A stretch of DNA of 46,807 bases from Oscillospiraceae bacterium (GCA_009777255.1 WRMG01000007.1:1-46807), one strand, 5' to 3'; shown: positions 6,995-15,628, numbered from the stretch's first letter. A program made the numbers and translations. Notes: a model not told the origin generated them from the letters alone.

Positions 6995-8133
6995 CGAAGC
7001 AGGCGCAAATCTGTTTTTGGGTGACGTGGGCGGGGACCGCCGCGCTTGCGGCGTTTCTCGGCGGGCAGACGGCGTGGCGGCTGTTTTATATACTCACGAT
7101 GATACTCGCGGCCGGCGTCATTTTCATGCTTAGCGCGCGCTTTCTGGTGAAAGTCAGTGTAAAGACGGAAACCGCGTATGGGGTGACCGGCGACCGTATC
7201 ACGATGACGGTCGGCATGGAAAGCGGGTTTATACTGCCGCTTCCGGCAGTCGTCCTGTCCTTTATGAGCAACCCGCGGATAGGGTGCGTTAAAAAATACG
7301 CGCTGACGCTGTATCCCTTCAAAAAGCGCCGTCTGCGCACGGAGCTGGAGCTTTATTGCAGAGGTGTGTTTAAGGTGGGCGTTTCGGGCTGGAGGGCGTG
7401 CGATTATTTCGGCGTGTTCCCGACGGGCCGCCGCGTGGCCGCATATGAAACCATATACGTTCTGCCGCGCATACTGTCCGTGTCCGATCAGCCGCCGCTG
7501 CCGCCGCGGGAGGAGGACTCGAACGAGCCGAGCCTGTCGGGGGAACTGGCGGGAGCGAGGCCGTATACGTGGACGGACAGCATGAAGCACATCCACTGGA
7601 AGCTCTCGGTCAAGGGCGAGGGATTATATACCAGACAGTTTTCCGGTACGGTGCGCCCGCCGGTGTGGGTTATTCTTGATTTGACCGTTATTGACGGCGA
7701 GGACAGGGAGCTGATGGAGGATAAGCTGCTGGAGACGGCGCTTTCGCTGGCGAACTATCTGCTGGAGGCGACGACGGTGTACTGCGCCGCCGTGTCCGAG
7801 GGCATAGCCGTAACGAGGCTGACAAGCGCGCAGGAGTTTGACGATTACTATAAGACAATCGGCCTGACCGAGTTCGCCGGCACGGATTTCGGTGCGGCGC
7901 TCGAGGCGATGGATATGGAGGAGAAAGGCATAGCGTGGCTTGTGACCACAGGCGGCGGCGTGCCGGACGCGGTGGCCGCGCTGCTCTCTTACGGGTGGGA
8001 GGTCAAGTGGATAAACGTTACGCCGCGCCCTGATTTTCGCGGGCACGACGCGGCGCGGAGCTATGGGGCGGCGGTGCAGCACATACCGCCCGGCAGGGAT
8101 GTCACCGACTGCGCGTGGATGTGCTTCGTATAG
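6991..8133 (+). CDS. DUF58 domain protein (MoxR partner)
   Basis: This 380-residue protein has two N-terminal membrane helices (about residues 10-50) followed by a long soluble part. The DUF58 signature is ARPYTWTDSMKHIHWKLSVK near residue 190, and a von Willebrand A-like fold follows. Such proteins are the usual partners of MoxR ATPases. Their exact role is not known, but they are linked to envelope assembly. The start overlaps the moxR stop (ATGA), and the next gene begins immediately after the stop, so translation is probably coupled across all three. Confidence 0.88.
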   Translation: MTKQAQICFWVTWAGTAALAAFLGGQTAWRLFYILTMILAAGVIFMLSARFLVKVSVKTETAYGVTGDRITMTVGMESGFILPLPAVVLSFMSNPRIGCVKKYALTLYPFKKRRLRTELELYCRGVFKVGVSGWRACDYFGVFPTGRRVAAYETIYVLPRILSVSDQPPLPPREEDSNEPSLSGELAGARPYTWTDSMKHIHWKLSVKGEGLYTRQFSGTVRPPVWVILDLTVIDGEDRELMEDKLLETALSLANYLLEATTVYCAAVSEGIAVTRLTSAQEFDDYYKTIGLTEFAGTDFGAALEAMDMEEKGIAWLVTTGGGVPDAVAALLSYGWEVKWINVTPRPDFRGHDAARSYGAAVQHIPPGRDVTDCAWMCFV

Positions 8134-10458
8134 ATGGGATTGGGTGATATGCGGGAGGCTAAAAGTATCGGAGCGGCGCTTACCGGCGTTGCCGCGCTGT
8201 TGAACGGCGGGGCCGTTATGGTTGCGAGCTCGGTGCTTCAGGCGCCGCGTAATATTATCCTGTGCCTTGTTTTCGGCCTTATGTTCGCGGTGGTGTTCAA
8301 CGGCGCGGTAACGCTTTTCCTGCGCGCGAACAAATGGACGCGCGTTATCGCGGCCGCCGGTATGCCGCTGCTTATGTGGCGGCTGGGAATGTTCGCGTTT
8401 TTAGGGGAGATCGCGGAAAGATATATAGTATGGGTTAGCGGGTATGATTTGGCGGACGCCGAGCCTCCGGCGTTCGCGGTCATGATAACGATGCTGCTGG
8501 CGGGCACCGTTTCGGCGCTGTATACCACGCCGTTTGTCATCAGAAGGCCGAGCGTCCTTGTGATACTGCCGATATTTATGGCGATTATTTTTCTGCCTTA
8601 CCATTATTACGACCCCGTACAGATGCGTATTGCCGTAACCGCCATTATATTCGCGCTTCTGTATCTGGCCGTGCTGTCGGGATATTTCCGCGTGAAGCGG
8701 CGCTATAACGGGAAGCTCGGTTTCCGCCCGTACAGGACGGTGGGGCTGGCGCTGTGCGCCGTGATAACGCTTGCCGCGGCGTTTATACCGGCGGACGACG
8801 AATGGAAACCGATAACGCTCGGCAGACTGAGAGCGGCGAACAATCCGTTTTTTAATATTTTCGTGCCGGCTTCGCTGCGCGTCGTGAGACTGAACGATAC
8901 CGGCGAGGTCAAGCTGGGCGGCGGCAACACCGCGGGCGGCGCGCATCTCTTTGATGTACGCTCCTATGATTTGCTGTATCTGTACGCCAACACGTACGAC
9001 CGCTATACCGGCGCCTCGTGGGAATCGACGGACGGCGGCAAAATGAGATACAGCCGCCAGCGCTACGCCGACATATGGAGCGGCTGGGAATACGGCGCCA
9101 ATCCGAATCTTACGTCAGGGGCGCCGATAAGCGTGCTTTATCATAACATCTCGACCGGCAGCCTGCTGCTGCCAAGACGCCTGACGGCCGTGAGGGTGAC
9201 GAGCGGCGGTAGCACGGTCTATATGAAAGAGGACCTGACGCTCTCGGTCGAGCCCGACGCCGGAGAGGGATTCTCGTATGAGGCGTGGGCGGTCAGAAGG
9301 ACGCTCTACGACGTGCTGAACCGCGCCGCGGACCTGTTCGGCGCGTTTGAGGAAGGGTCGCTGTATCTGGCGCCTTATCAGGGGACGCACGGCTTGAGGG
9401 ACGAGCGCTATCTCGAACTGCCCGCGAGCGTCACGGAGCGCACGCGCGCGCTGGCCTCGGAGATAACCGCCGGAGAAACTTCCGATTTGCTCAAGGCGCT
9501 TGCCATACAGGATTATCTGTCCGCCGCTTACCCGTATACGCGGGACGCGCCGGAGATTCCCGAGGGCGCGGACTTTGTGGATTATTTTCTGTTCGAGGCA
9601 AAGACGGGGTACTGCACGTCATATGCCAGCGCGATGGTCGTTATGCTCAGGTCGCTGGGGATACAGGCGAGGTACAGCGAGGGGTTTGCTTTGGACAGGG
9701 AATATTACGAGGACGGTGTTTTCCGAGTGTTCGAGGGGAACGCGCACGCCTGGGTTGAGATGTACACGCCCTATGGCGGCTGGGTGGAGTTTGATCCGAC
9801 CGGCTCGGACAGCGCCGCCGCCTATCGCAGGAACCAGCTCAGGCAGCGTTCGGAGGGGACCTCGGAATACTACAGTCAGGAGGCCGCCATGGCCTATGCC
9901 GAGGAGCAGGCGCGGCTCGCCATGGAGCAGTACGCCCGCGATATGGACAGGGGAGCGTCCGGGCTTTCAGAGCAGCAGGATGAAGCCGAGAGCATTACCA
10001 CGGCCGAAAGAGGATTTTTACAGACGCTGGCAGTCATACTGATAACGCCGCTGATACCGGCGCTTTGGATCTTCGGCGGCAGGCTGTACGTGCGTATGAA
10101 GCTAAAGCGGGTGAGGCGGAGACCGCCGACGGAGCAGGCCCGGTTTTGGTACGGGCGTATGCTCGGGCTGCTGAAAGGCGAGGGCTTCACCGCGCAGAGA
10201 TACGAGTCCATGCGCGTATTCGCGGCCAGAGTGCGCGAGTCCATGCCTTCGGGCGTTACGCGGCTTATGCCCGCGGTCGCGCTGATGGAACGGGTCATTT
10301 ATAACGACGGAGAGGTTTCGGTGAAGGAACTCCCTGCGTTCACGGCGGCGCATGACCAGCTGTTCCTCAGCCTTCACGCCGGCTGGGGGCGGTTGAGGCA
10401 GCTGTGGGAAAAGCATGTTACATTACGGTCCTTATGGACCGCTGTATATAATAAATGA
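8134..10458 (+). CDS. Membrane transglutaminase-like protein (TgpA type, DUF3488/DUF4129)
   Basis: This 774-residue protein has six or more helices in residues ~10-235, then an external transglutaminase-like domain, one more helix near residue 640 and a cytoplasmic DUF4129-like tail. The catalytic triad can be placed at Cys494 (TGYCTSYASAM), His538 (GNAHAWVEM) and Asp554 (VEFDPT). TgpA-type proteins are thought to act as envelope proteases or crosslinking enzymes, with MoxR and DUF58 as partners. The start at 8134 directly abuts the DUF58 stop; an in-frame ATG at 8149 is the alternative, and neither has a good ribosome site. Its stop overlaps a possible start of pfkA. Confidence 0.9.
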   Translation: MGLGDMREAKSIGAALTGVAALLNGGAVMVASSVLQAPRNIILCLVFGLMFAVVFNGAVTLFLRANKWTRVIAAAGMPLLMWRLGMFAFLGEIAERYIVWVSGYDLADAEPPAFAVMITMLLAGTVSALYTTPFVIRRPSVLVILPIFMAIIFLPYHYYDPVQMRIAVTAIIFALLYLAVLSGYFRVKRRYNGKLGFRPYRTVGLALCAVITLAAAFIPADDEWKPITLGRLRAANNPFFNIFVPASLRVVRLNDTGEVKLGGGNTAGGAHLFDVRSYDLLYLYANTYDRYTGASWESTDGGKMRYSRQRYADIWSGWEYGANPNLTSGAPISVLYHNISTGSLLLPRRLTAVRVTSGGSTVYMKEDLTLSVEPDAGEGFSYEAWAVRRTLYDVLNRAADLFGAFEEGSLYLAPYQGTHGLRDERYLELPASVTERTRALASEITAGETSDLLKALAIQDYLSAAYPYTRDAPEIPEGADFVDYFLFEAKTGYCTSYASAMVVMLRSLGIQARYSEGFALDREYYEDGVFRVFEGNAHAWVEMYTPYGGWVEFDPTGSDSAAAYRRNQLRQRSEGTSEYYSQEAAMAYAEEQARLAMEQYARDMDRGASGLSEQQDEAESITTAERGFLQTLAVILITPLIPALWIFGGRLYVRMKLKRVRRRPPTEQARFWYGRMLGLLKGEGFTAQRYESMRVFAARVRESMPSGVTRLMPAVALMERVIYNDGEVSVKELPAFTAAHDQLFLSLHAGWGRLRQLWEKHVTLRSLWTAVYNK

Positions 10459-10472
10459 AAGGTTGTGTTTAT

Positions 10473-11456
10473 GTGAGCACAAAATCAGAGGTAAGTCGCA
10501 TAGGAGTTCTGACCAGCGGCGGCGACGCGCCGGGTATGAACGCGGTTATCCGCGCGGTAACACGGACGGCTATCCACCACGGCATCAGCGTATTGGGTAT
10601 CAAGCGCGGTTATAACGGGCTTATACACGGCGACGTGGTGGAGCTGAACGCTCAAGCGGTCAACGGCCTGATAACGCGCGGCGGCACGATGCTGTATACG
10701 GCGCGGTGCCCCGAGTTCCACACGGAGGAGGGGCTTACCAAGGCCGCCGACACCATCAAGTACCTCGGGATCGACGGGCTTATCGCCGTCGGCGGCGACG
10801 GCACGTTCAGGGGCGCTTTGGATATTTCGCGCTACGGCGTCAATGTCGTGGGGGTCCCGTGTACGATAGACAACGACATCGGCTGCTCAAACTATACGAT
10901 CGGCTTCGATACCGCCAGCAACACGGCGATGGAGGCCATAGACAAGCTGCGCGACACCATGCAGTCGCACGAGCGCTGTTCGATAGTCGAGGTCATGGGA
11001 CGCAAGGCCGGACATCTCGCGCTGTATGTGGGGATCGCCGTCGGCGCGACCGCGGTGCTTGTGCCGGAGCTGCCCGTAAACTTTGAAAAAGACGTGGCGG
11101 AAAAGATACGCCGCGGGCGCATACGCGGACGGGCGCACCATCTTATCATAGTTTCCGAAGGCGTGGCGGGCATATCCGAGCTTGGCGAGAAGATTAAGGA
11201 ATCGACGGGCATCGACCCGCGCATTACGATACTCGGGCATGTCCAGCGCGGCGGAAGCCCCACCGCGCGCGACCGCGTCACCGGCTCGCGTATGGGCGAG
11301 ATGGCCGTAAAGACGCTTATCGAGGGGCACCAAAACCGCCTGATCATCATGCGCGGCGGCGATATGTGCGACATAGACATGAAGGAAGGGCTGGAGATCA
11401 AGAAGGGCCTGCACACGTCTATGCTGGAAGCCGCCTATGTTTTGACTCAGGGCTGA
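10473..11456 (+). CDS. pfkA: 6-phosphofructokinase
   Basis: This is the glycolytic kinase that phosphorylates fructose 6-phosphate to the 1,6-bisphosphate. Motifs include RIGVLTSGGDAPGMNA, GGDGTF, TIDNDIGCSNYTIGFDTA and MGRKAGHLAL. Gly in GGDG points to ATP rather than pyrophosphate as donor. The second donor-specific position, usually Gly (PGTIDND) in ATP enzymes or Lys in pyrophosphate enzymes, is Cys here (PCTIDND). I prefer the GTG at 10473, which has AAAGG ten bases upstream and gives a normal N-terminus. An ATG at 10455 overlapping the previous stop (ATGA) is also possible. The 3' end overlaps the convergent flippase gene by 38 bases. Confidence 0.93.
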   Translation: MSTKSEVSRIGVLTSGGDAPGMNAVIRAVTRTAIHHGISVLGIKRGYNGLIHGDVVELNAQAVNGLITRGGTMLYTARCPEFHTEEGLTKAADTIKYLGIDGLIAVGGDGTFRGALDISRYGVNVVGVPCTIDNDIGCSNYTIGFDTASNTAMEAIDKLRDTMQSHERCSIVEVMGRKAGHLALYVGIAVGATAVLVPELPVNFEKDVAEKIRRGRIRGRAHHLIIVSEGVAGISELGEKIKESTGIDPRITILGHVQRGGSPTARDRVTGSRMGEMAVKTLIEGHQNRLIIMRGGDMCDIDMKEGLEIKKGLHTSMLEAAYVLTQG

Positions 11457-12771
11457 GGTCCTTGAGCGCCTCAAGACAGTTAAGCGTCGCGCACAGCGCG
11501 GTCGTGACAAGGTATGACGCGGCGAAGCCCCAGAGCCTTAAATCCGGTATAGCGACCAGATACCAGGTCAGCGCGAGCTGAATCGCGTCGCTTACAAGCA
11601 CGTTGACGGCGGCCTGCTTCTGCTTGCCGGCGCCGTTTAACAGGCTGTTCGTTATATACTGAAAGCACGCGAATATCTCGGTCACGGCCAGTATCTCGAC
11701 AAACCGCCCGGCGCTCTGCCCCTTAAACAGCAGCGCCAGTATGGGCTTGCCGAACGGTATGAGCAGCAGGCACGCCGGTATGACCAGCAGCGCCGTCAGC
11801 CACAGGGTCTTTTTAATCTGTTTTTGTAGCGCGGCGCGGTCGTTAAGCGCCGCGCTTTGCGCCGCGCGCGGCATCATGGTTAGCGACAGCGGGATGACGA
11901 ACACCGACGGGAGCATCGTAAGCGGCAGCGTCATGCCGAACGCCACGCCATACGCGCTGAGCGCCTCGGACTGCCCCATGCCGGATACGATGAGCCTGCC
12001 GGGTATGATTATGGTGTTTATAGAGGACAGCAGATTGCCCGCCAGCGTCGCGCCGCTGACAGGCACGGCGATACGGAACATCTCCGTAAACAGCGTTTTA
12101 TCGCTCAGCCGTTCGCCGCGCGCCGGCAATCTTCTTGAGTGGCGCAGGTAAAAGCCGCAGAGCATCGCGCTTGAGACGACCTCGCACAGCACCATGCCGA
12201 TGACGATGACGCCGACCGTCCATTCCAGATAGGCGGGGCGCAGCGCGATCAGCAAAAGCAGCACGCAGCCCGTGCGCAAAAGCTGCTCGCATACCTCGGT
12301 CACGGCGGGAGGGCGCACCTCGCGCATACCGTAGAAATAGTTTTTATACAGGTTTTCAAAGCCGGTGAAGAATATGCACGGGAGCAGTAAAAGCAGCCCG
12401 AGGCGCGTTCGCGCGTCGCTTAGCAGCGTGACGGAGATCCAGTCGGAAAACGGTATGATGAACGCCGCCATAAGCCCGAACAGCAGCAGAAACGACCATA
12501 TCGAAAGCCTTACGGCCTGTCTGACCGCGATATGGTTTCCCTTTGCCGAATACGACGCCGACATGCGCGCGACCGCCACGGTCAGCCCGAACACGGTTAT
12601 CGACATCGTGACGGAGTAGACGGGCATGATCAGCTGGTAAAGCCCCATGCCCTCCGCGCCGACGAGCCTTGCCAGCGCGACGCGGAAGATAAAGTTAAGT
12701 ATCTGTGAGAAAATCTGCGTCGCCATAAGGATCGTTATGCTGAATGTCAGCGACTTCGGGTCGAACTTCAA
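11419..12771 (-). CDS. SpoVB-like oligosaccharide flippase (MOP superfamily)
   Basis: This protein of about 450 residues with some 14 membrane helices belongs to the polysaccharide flippase family, which includes SpoVB and MurJ-like proteins that move lipid-linked sugars for spore cortex or wall. It opens KFDPKSLTFSITILMATQIF and contains GAEGMGLYQLIMPVYS, typical of SpoVB. The ORF track start at 12936 is too far upstream. A TTG at 12771, preceded by GGGGTGAG, is the best start; an ATG at 12795 lacks a ribosome site. The convergent 38-base overlap with pfkA leaves no space for a separate terminator. A strong bidirectional terminator separates it from the upstream toxin gene. Confidence 0.88.
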   Translation of the reverse strand: MKFDPKSLTFSITILMATQIFSQILNFIFRVALARLVGAEGMGLYQLIMPVYSVTMSITVFGLTVAVARMSASYSAKGNHIAVRQAVRLSIWSFLLLFGLMAAFIIPFSDWISVTLLSDARTRLGLLLLLPCIFFTGFENLYKNYFYGMREVRPPAVTEVCEQLLRTGCVLLLLIALRPAYLEWTVGVIVIGMVLCEVVSSAMLCGFYLRHSRRLPARGERLSDKTLFTEMFRIAVPVSGATLAGNLLSSINTIIIPGRLIVSGMGQSEALSAYGVAFGMTLPLTMLPSVFVIPLSLTMMPRAAQSAALNDRAALQKQIKKTLWLTALLVIPACLLLIPFGKPILALLFKGQSAGRFVEILAVTEIFACFQYITNSLLNGAGKQKQAAVNVLVSDAIQLALTWYLVAIPDLRLWGFAASYLVTTALCATLNCLEALKDLSPESKHRRLPA

Positions 12772-12835
12772 AATCTCACCCCCCCCGTTGGACATTCTAT
12801 GCTGATATGTCCGTTGACAGACATAAAACAGTAAA

Positions 12836-12871
12836 AACGCCGCCGCGCTTTCAGCGCGGCGGCGTTTTTTT
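12836..12871. terminator. Strong bidirectional terminator
   Basis: AACGCCGCCGCGC (12836-12848) pairs perfectly with GCGCGGCGGCGTT (12854-12866) around a TTTCA loop, with A-tract and T-tract flanks. It ends the leftward relE operon before the flippase gene. Confidence 0.85.
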
Positions 12872-12886
12872 GAAAAATTTGAGTGT

Positions 12887-13204
12887 TCAGATATATTTTT
12901 CGTAATCCATCGCGCCGTAAAAAATACGCGCGACAATTACCGTTTTCTTAATTTCATCTGTTAAATACAGCCCCACATAATTATCAACCACCGCTCTGCG
13001 ATACCCTTTTTTAGCAAGAAAATCATTTCGTGACAGTTCACATTGGTAAGGATTGTCACGCAATGAAAGGAAACGGTTTTTGATCTTTGCTCTCAGCTTT
13101 TGAGAGGCTATGGGGGCGTTTAGCGTCTTTGAAATATATAAGTATATTTCATCAAGGTCTTCTTCTGCGGCAGGGGTGATTTTGAGTTTATACTCAGGTT
13201 CCAT
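12887..13204 (-). CDS. RelE/ParE family toxin
   Basis: This 105-residue toxin belongs to the RelE/ParE superfamily. The N-terminus KLKITPAAEEDLDEIYLYIS is the usual helix-strand start, and ARIFYGAMDYEKYI is the usual C-terminal strand. Members act either on mRNA or on DNA gyrase, and the sequence does not decide which. The ORF track start at 13321 is rejected: the ATG at 13204 has GGAGGAAAAAT in front and overlaps the antitoxin stop by 11 bases, the normal arrangement in such operons. Confidence 0.9.
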   Translation of the reverse strand: MEPEYKLKITPAAEEDLDEIYLYISKTLNAPIASQKLRAKIKNRFLSLRDNPYQCELSRNDFLAKKGYRRAVVDNYVGLYLTDEIKKTVIVARIFYGAMDYEKYI

Positions 13205-13454
13205 ATTTTTCCTCCAGCCGCGCGAATACATCATCGCCGTCCAGCAGCTCGCCGTTTTGGATTTGCCTTTCGGCAACCGCCAATTTTTCATAAATATCAG
13301 CCATGGCGACATTCCGCTCATAGGTTTCCATGCTCATGATAACCATGTCGCCATAACCGTTTTTTGTTATAAAAATGGGTTCGGTCCTACTGTGGCATAG
13401 TTCCGATATTTCGGATGTGTTTCGTAAATCGGTTATCGGTCTGATCTGCGGCAC
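13194..13454 (-). CDS. Phd/YefM family antitoxin
   Basis: This 86-residue antitoxin is encoded directly upstream of and overlapping the RelE/ParE toxin. It begins VPQIRPITDLRN and contains PIFITKNGYGDMVIMSMETY, the Phd/YefM DNA-binding fold. The acidic C-terminal half (GELLDGDDVFARLEEKYG) should neutralise the toxin. The start is a GTG at 13454 with GAGGTGATTGAT upstream; an overlapping ATG is out of frame, and the longer track start has no support. A palindrome at its promoter suggests autoregulation. Confidence 0.9.
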   Translation of the reverse strand: MPQIRPITDLRNTSEISELCHSRTEPIFITKNGYGDMVIMSMETYERNVAMADIYEKLAVAERQIQNGELLDGDDVFARLEEKYGT

Positions 13455-13473
13455 ATCAATCACCTCACATATT

Positions 13474-13513
13474 ATTATGACATAATTATAGCATAATAAC
13501 GAGCAAACAGCAA
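13474..13513 (-). promoter_or_regulatory. Promoter and palindromic operator of the phd/relE pair
   Basis: On the minus strand, TTGCTG (13513-13508), a 17-base spacer and TATAAT (13490-13485) form the promoter. ATTATG-T-CATAAT, a perfect 13-base palindrome (13474-13486), touches the -10 and covers the start site. This is where a Phd/YefM complex would be expected to bind. Confidence 0.6.
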
Positions 13514-13575
13514 GAGAAATTTTGCAGCCGCCAATATTCACCTTTTTTCTTACCCGCTTTTTTGACACTGAGCCG

Positions 13576-14589
13576 TTATTCCGAACGCGTTATACTCCCG
13601 TCATGCGCTACCCATACGGCCTCGGCGCCCCATTCCTCCAGCAGCGCTTCGCCCCGTTCCCTTGACATGATAAAAAGCGCGGTTGAGAGCATGTCCGCCG
13701 CCGCCGCGTCGGGGCAGATGACCGTCACGCTTGCGTGACGCGCCGCCGGCATAAGCGTTTCGGGGTCGATTATGTGGTTATACACAACGCCGTCCACGGT
13801 GTAATAACGCTGATAACCGCCGCTGGTGACTACCGCCGTATCGGCTGCCGGAACAGCGGCGATAAGCCCGCGCGTCCCGTCGGCGGACGGCTCCTCGATC
13901 CCCACGCTCCAGCTGTCTCTTCCGCGCTCCATTGGCCTGCCGAGGGCGATTACATTGCCGCCCGCGTTTATAAGGCCCGACTCAAGCCCGGCGACTTCGG
14001 CGGCTCTCATCGCCACGCCCGCGGCCCAGCCCTTGGCTATCGCGCCGACATCCAGCGACATGCCGGGGTTTTTAAGGAACACAGTACCGGCGTCTATCAC
14101 TATATCACCGATGCCTGTGTTCAGCGCGGCGTCACTTAATTCAGCCATATCGGGTAAACGGGCGTTTTCAGGGTCGCCGAGCGCATCCGTCCGGGCTTTG
14201 TGCCACAGCCTCAGCACAGGCCCCATGGCGATATTGATCGCGCCGCCGGTCTTTTCATACGCTTCGACGCCGAACATGAGCAGCTCTATTATATCCGAGT
14301 GTACCTCCACCGGCATAACGCCCGCGTTGTCGTTGACGGTTTTTAAGTTATTAAGCCCCTCGTAGCTGTTATAAATATCAAACAGCCTGTGCGCCCGCTC
14401 CAATTCGGCGTAGACGATACCGCCGTATCTGTCAAAATCTTCGCGGGTCTTTGTATAGGCTATGAACAGGGTATGGGTGTCGAACAAGCCGAAATAATCC
14501 GACGTGTATCTCCCGTAGCCACCCGTGACGCCGGACGGCGCGCAGGCGGCGAGCGTTAATAATACAAGGACAACCGCGATAATCCGCAT
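13576..14589 (-). CDS. FAD:protein FMN transferase lipoprotein (ApbE/FmnB)
   Basis: This 337-residue predicted lipoprotein has a signal ending LTLAAC. ApbE enzymes move FMN from FAD onto Thr/Ser of target flavoproteins outside the membrane. The family patterns are present: INAGGNVIALGRP, SVGIEEP, VVTSGGYQRYYTVDG and YNHIIDPET. The TTG-led track start (14607) is passed over for the ATG at 14589, which has AGAGGA upstream and puts the signal peptide at the N-terminus. It is last in a three-gene operon after NusG-II and Gx transporter genes. No obvious FMN-binding target is encoded in the window. Confidence 0.92.
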   Translation of the reverse strand: MRIIAVVLVLLTLAACAPSGVTGGYGRYTSDYFGLFDTHTLFIAYTKTREDFDRYGGIVYAELERAHRLFDIYNSYEGLNNLKTVNDNAGVMPVEVHSDIIELLMFGVEAYEKTGGAINIAMGPVLRLWHKARTDALGDPENARLPDMAELSDAALNTGIGDIVIDAGTVFLKNPGMSLDVGAIAKGWAAGVAMRAAEVAGLESGLINAGGNVIALGRPMERGRDSWSVGIEEPSADGTRGLIAAVPAADTAVVTSGGYQRYYTVDGVVYNHIIDPETLMPAARHASVTVICPDAAAADMLSTALFIMSRERGEALLEEWGAEAVWVAHDGSITRSE

Positions 14590-14603
14590 GACAACAAATC
14601 CTC

Positions 14604-15119
14604 TCAACGCAAAACCTTCCTCAAAAACGGCAGCAGCAGCCTAAGCGTCACGCCCGTAACGGCGCCCATAGCAACGCCCGCGATAAGCAGAACCGGCGTA
14701 TAGAAGGAGAACACCAGATTCGTGTTCATAATAACGGAATACGCCGCGAGCTGGCCGATATTATGCGTGACGGCGCCGGCTATTCCGGCCGCCGCGTATG
14801 ATAAACGCGCCTTGAACAGCAGCAGGAGCAGAATAATAACGGCGATCGATAATATGCCGCCGGAGAAGCTGAGTATGCCCGCCAAGAATCCCCTTGTCAG
14901 AAAGACAAACAGCGATTTAAGCGCCGCGAGCGTGACCGCGTGCGGTTTTCCGATAAAAAGAACGCAGTACATCGTCACAATATTTGAAAGCCCGAGCTTT
15001 ACGCCGGGCGGCAGCAGCGGCAATGGCGGCGCCATATGCTCAAGCGCGGTAAGGGTGACGGCGGCGGCCAGCATAAGCCCCAGCAGCGTGATATTTTTCG
15101 CCCTTGAAATATTATTCAC
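14604..15119 (-). CDS. Gx transporter family protein (EetB-like)
   Basis: This membrane protein of about 171 residues has five or six helices. It belongs to the family annotated as Gx transporter or heptaprenyl diphosphate synthase component I. Typical strings are PPGVKLGLSNIVTMYCVLFIG, AALKSLFVFLTRGFLAGI, FSGGILS and HNIGQLAAY. In Listeria-type extracellular electron transfer loci, EetB is, as I recall, of this family. The start is uncertain; the GTG at 15119, 9 bases after the previous stop, gives the normal length, while the track start overlaps the upstream gene. The apbE gene follows within 15 bases. Confidence 0.8.
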   Translation of the reverse strand: MNNISRAKNITLLGLMLAAAVTLTALEHMAPPLPLLPPGVKLGLSNIVTMYCVLFIGKPHAVTLAALKSLFVFLTRGFLAGILSFSGGILSIAVIILLLLLFKARLSYAAAGIAGAVTHNIGQLAAYSVIMNTNLVFSFYTPVLLIAGVAMGAVTGVTLRLLLPFLRKVLR

Positions 15120-15127
15120 TCTCCCGT

Positions 15128-15496
15128 CTAATAAGCGACCGTGTCCGCGTCCCGAGAATCCTTCGCGGCGATTCTTAACACTACGCCGTTGGGCAGACAT
15201 GCCGCGAACTGGCCGCCGTGCCGGATAAAGCCCGTGCGGACGCAGACCCTGTCGGGACAGTCGGACGATATAAATGCTGCCGCGCCGTTTCTTATTTCAA
15301 ACACGACGTCGGGACATTCAGGCACGAAAAAAAAACCGTCCGCGTCAAGCGCGGCCGTTTTGACGGTCCCGCCGCCGATGATAATATGCGCTTCGGCCCC
15401 GTCGCCAAAAAACGCGAAAAAGACGATAAGAGCCGCTGACAGCAGGGCGGCCGCCAGTATAAAATCCGATTTGTTAAAGAGCTTCCTGTTCATCAT
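15128..15496 (-). CDS. NusG domain II protein (EetA-like)
   Basis: This 122-residue protein has one N-terminal membrane helix (residues ~12-30) and an external NusG-II type domain. The diagnostic pattern SSDCPDRVCVRTGFI followed by HGGQFAACLPN is present, with three Cys residues conserved in this family. Its function is not established. It is the first gene of an operon with the Gx transporter and ApbE genes, an order seen in electron-transfer loci. The promoter is back-to-back with that of the SLOG gene. Confidence 0.85.
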   Translation of the reverse strand: MMNRKLFNKSDFILAAALLSAALIVFFAFFGDGAEAHIIIGGGTVKTAALDADGFFFVPECPDVVFEIRNGAAAFISSDCPDRVCVRTGFIRHGGQFAACLPNGVVLRIAAKDSRDADTVAY

Positions 15497-15506
15497 TATA
15501 ACGCCA

Positions 15507-15574
15507 ATTATATATTATTACCCGCGGTTTGTCAAATAATAATGATTGACAAACCGGCGGCTTTTAGGTATAAA
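15507..15574. promoter_or_regulatory. Divergent promoters sharing an inverted repeat
   Basis: Rightward: TTGACA (15546-15551), 17 bases, TATAAA (15569-15574). Leftward: TTGACA (15535-15530), 17 bases, TATAAT (15512-15507). The two -35 boxes face away from each other across 10 bases and belong to an inverted repeat, CCGCGGTTTGTCAA against TTGACAAACCGGCGG. One regulator bound in the middle could control both directions. Confidence 0.65.
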
Positions 15575-15628
15575 TATTTAAGAACATCAGTTCGTCCGCG
15601 GCGACGGCGAAAGGGGGAGCGCACATAA

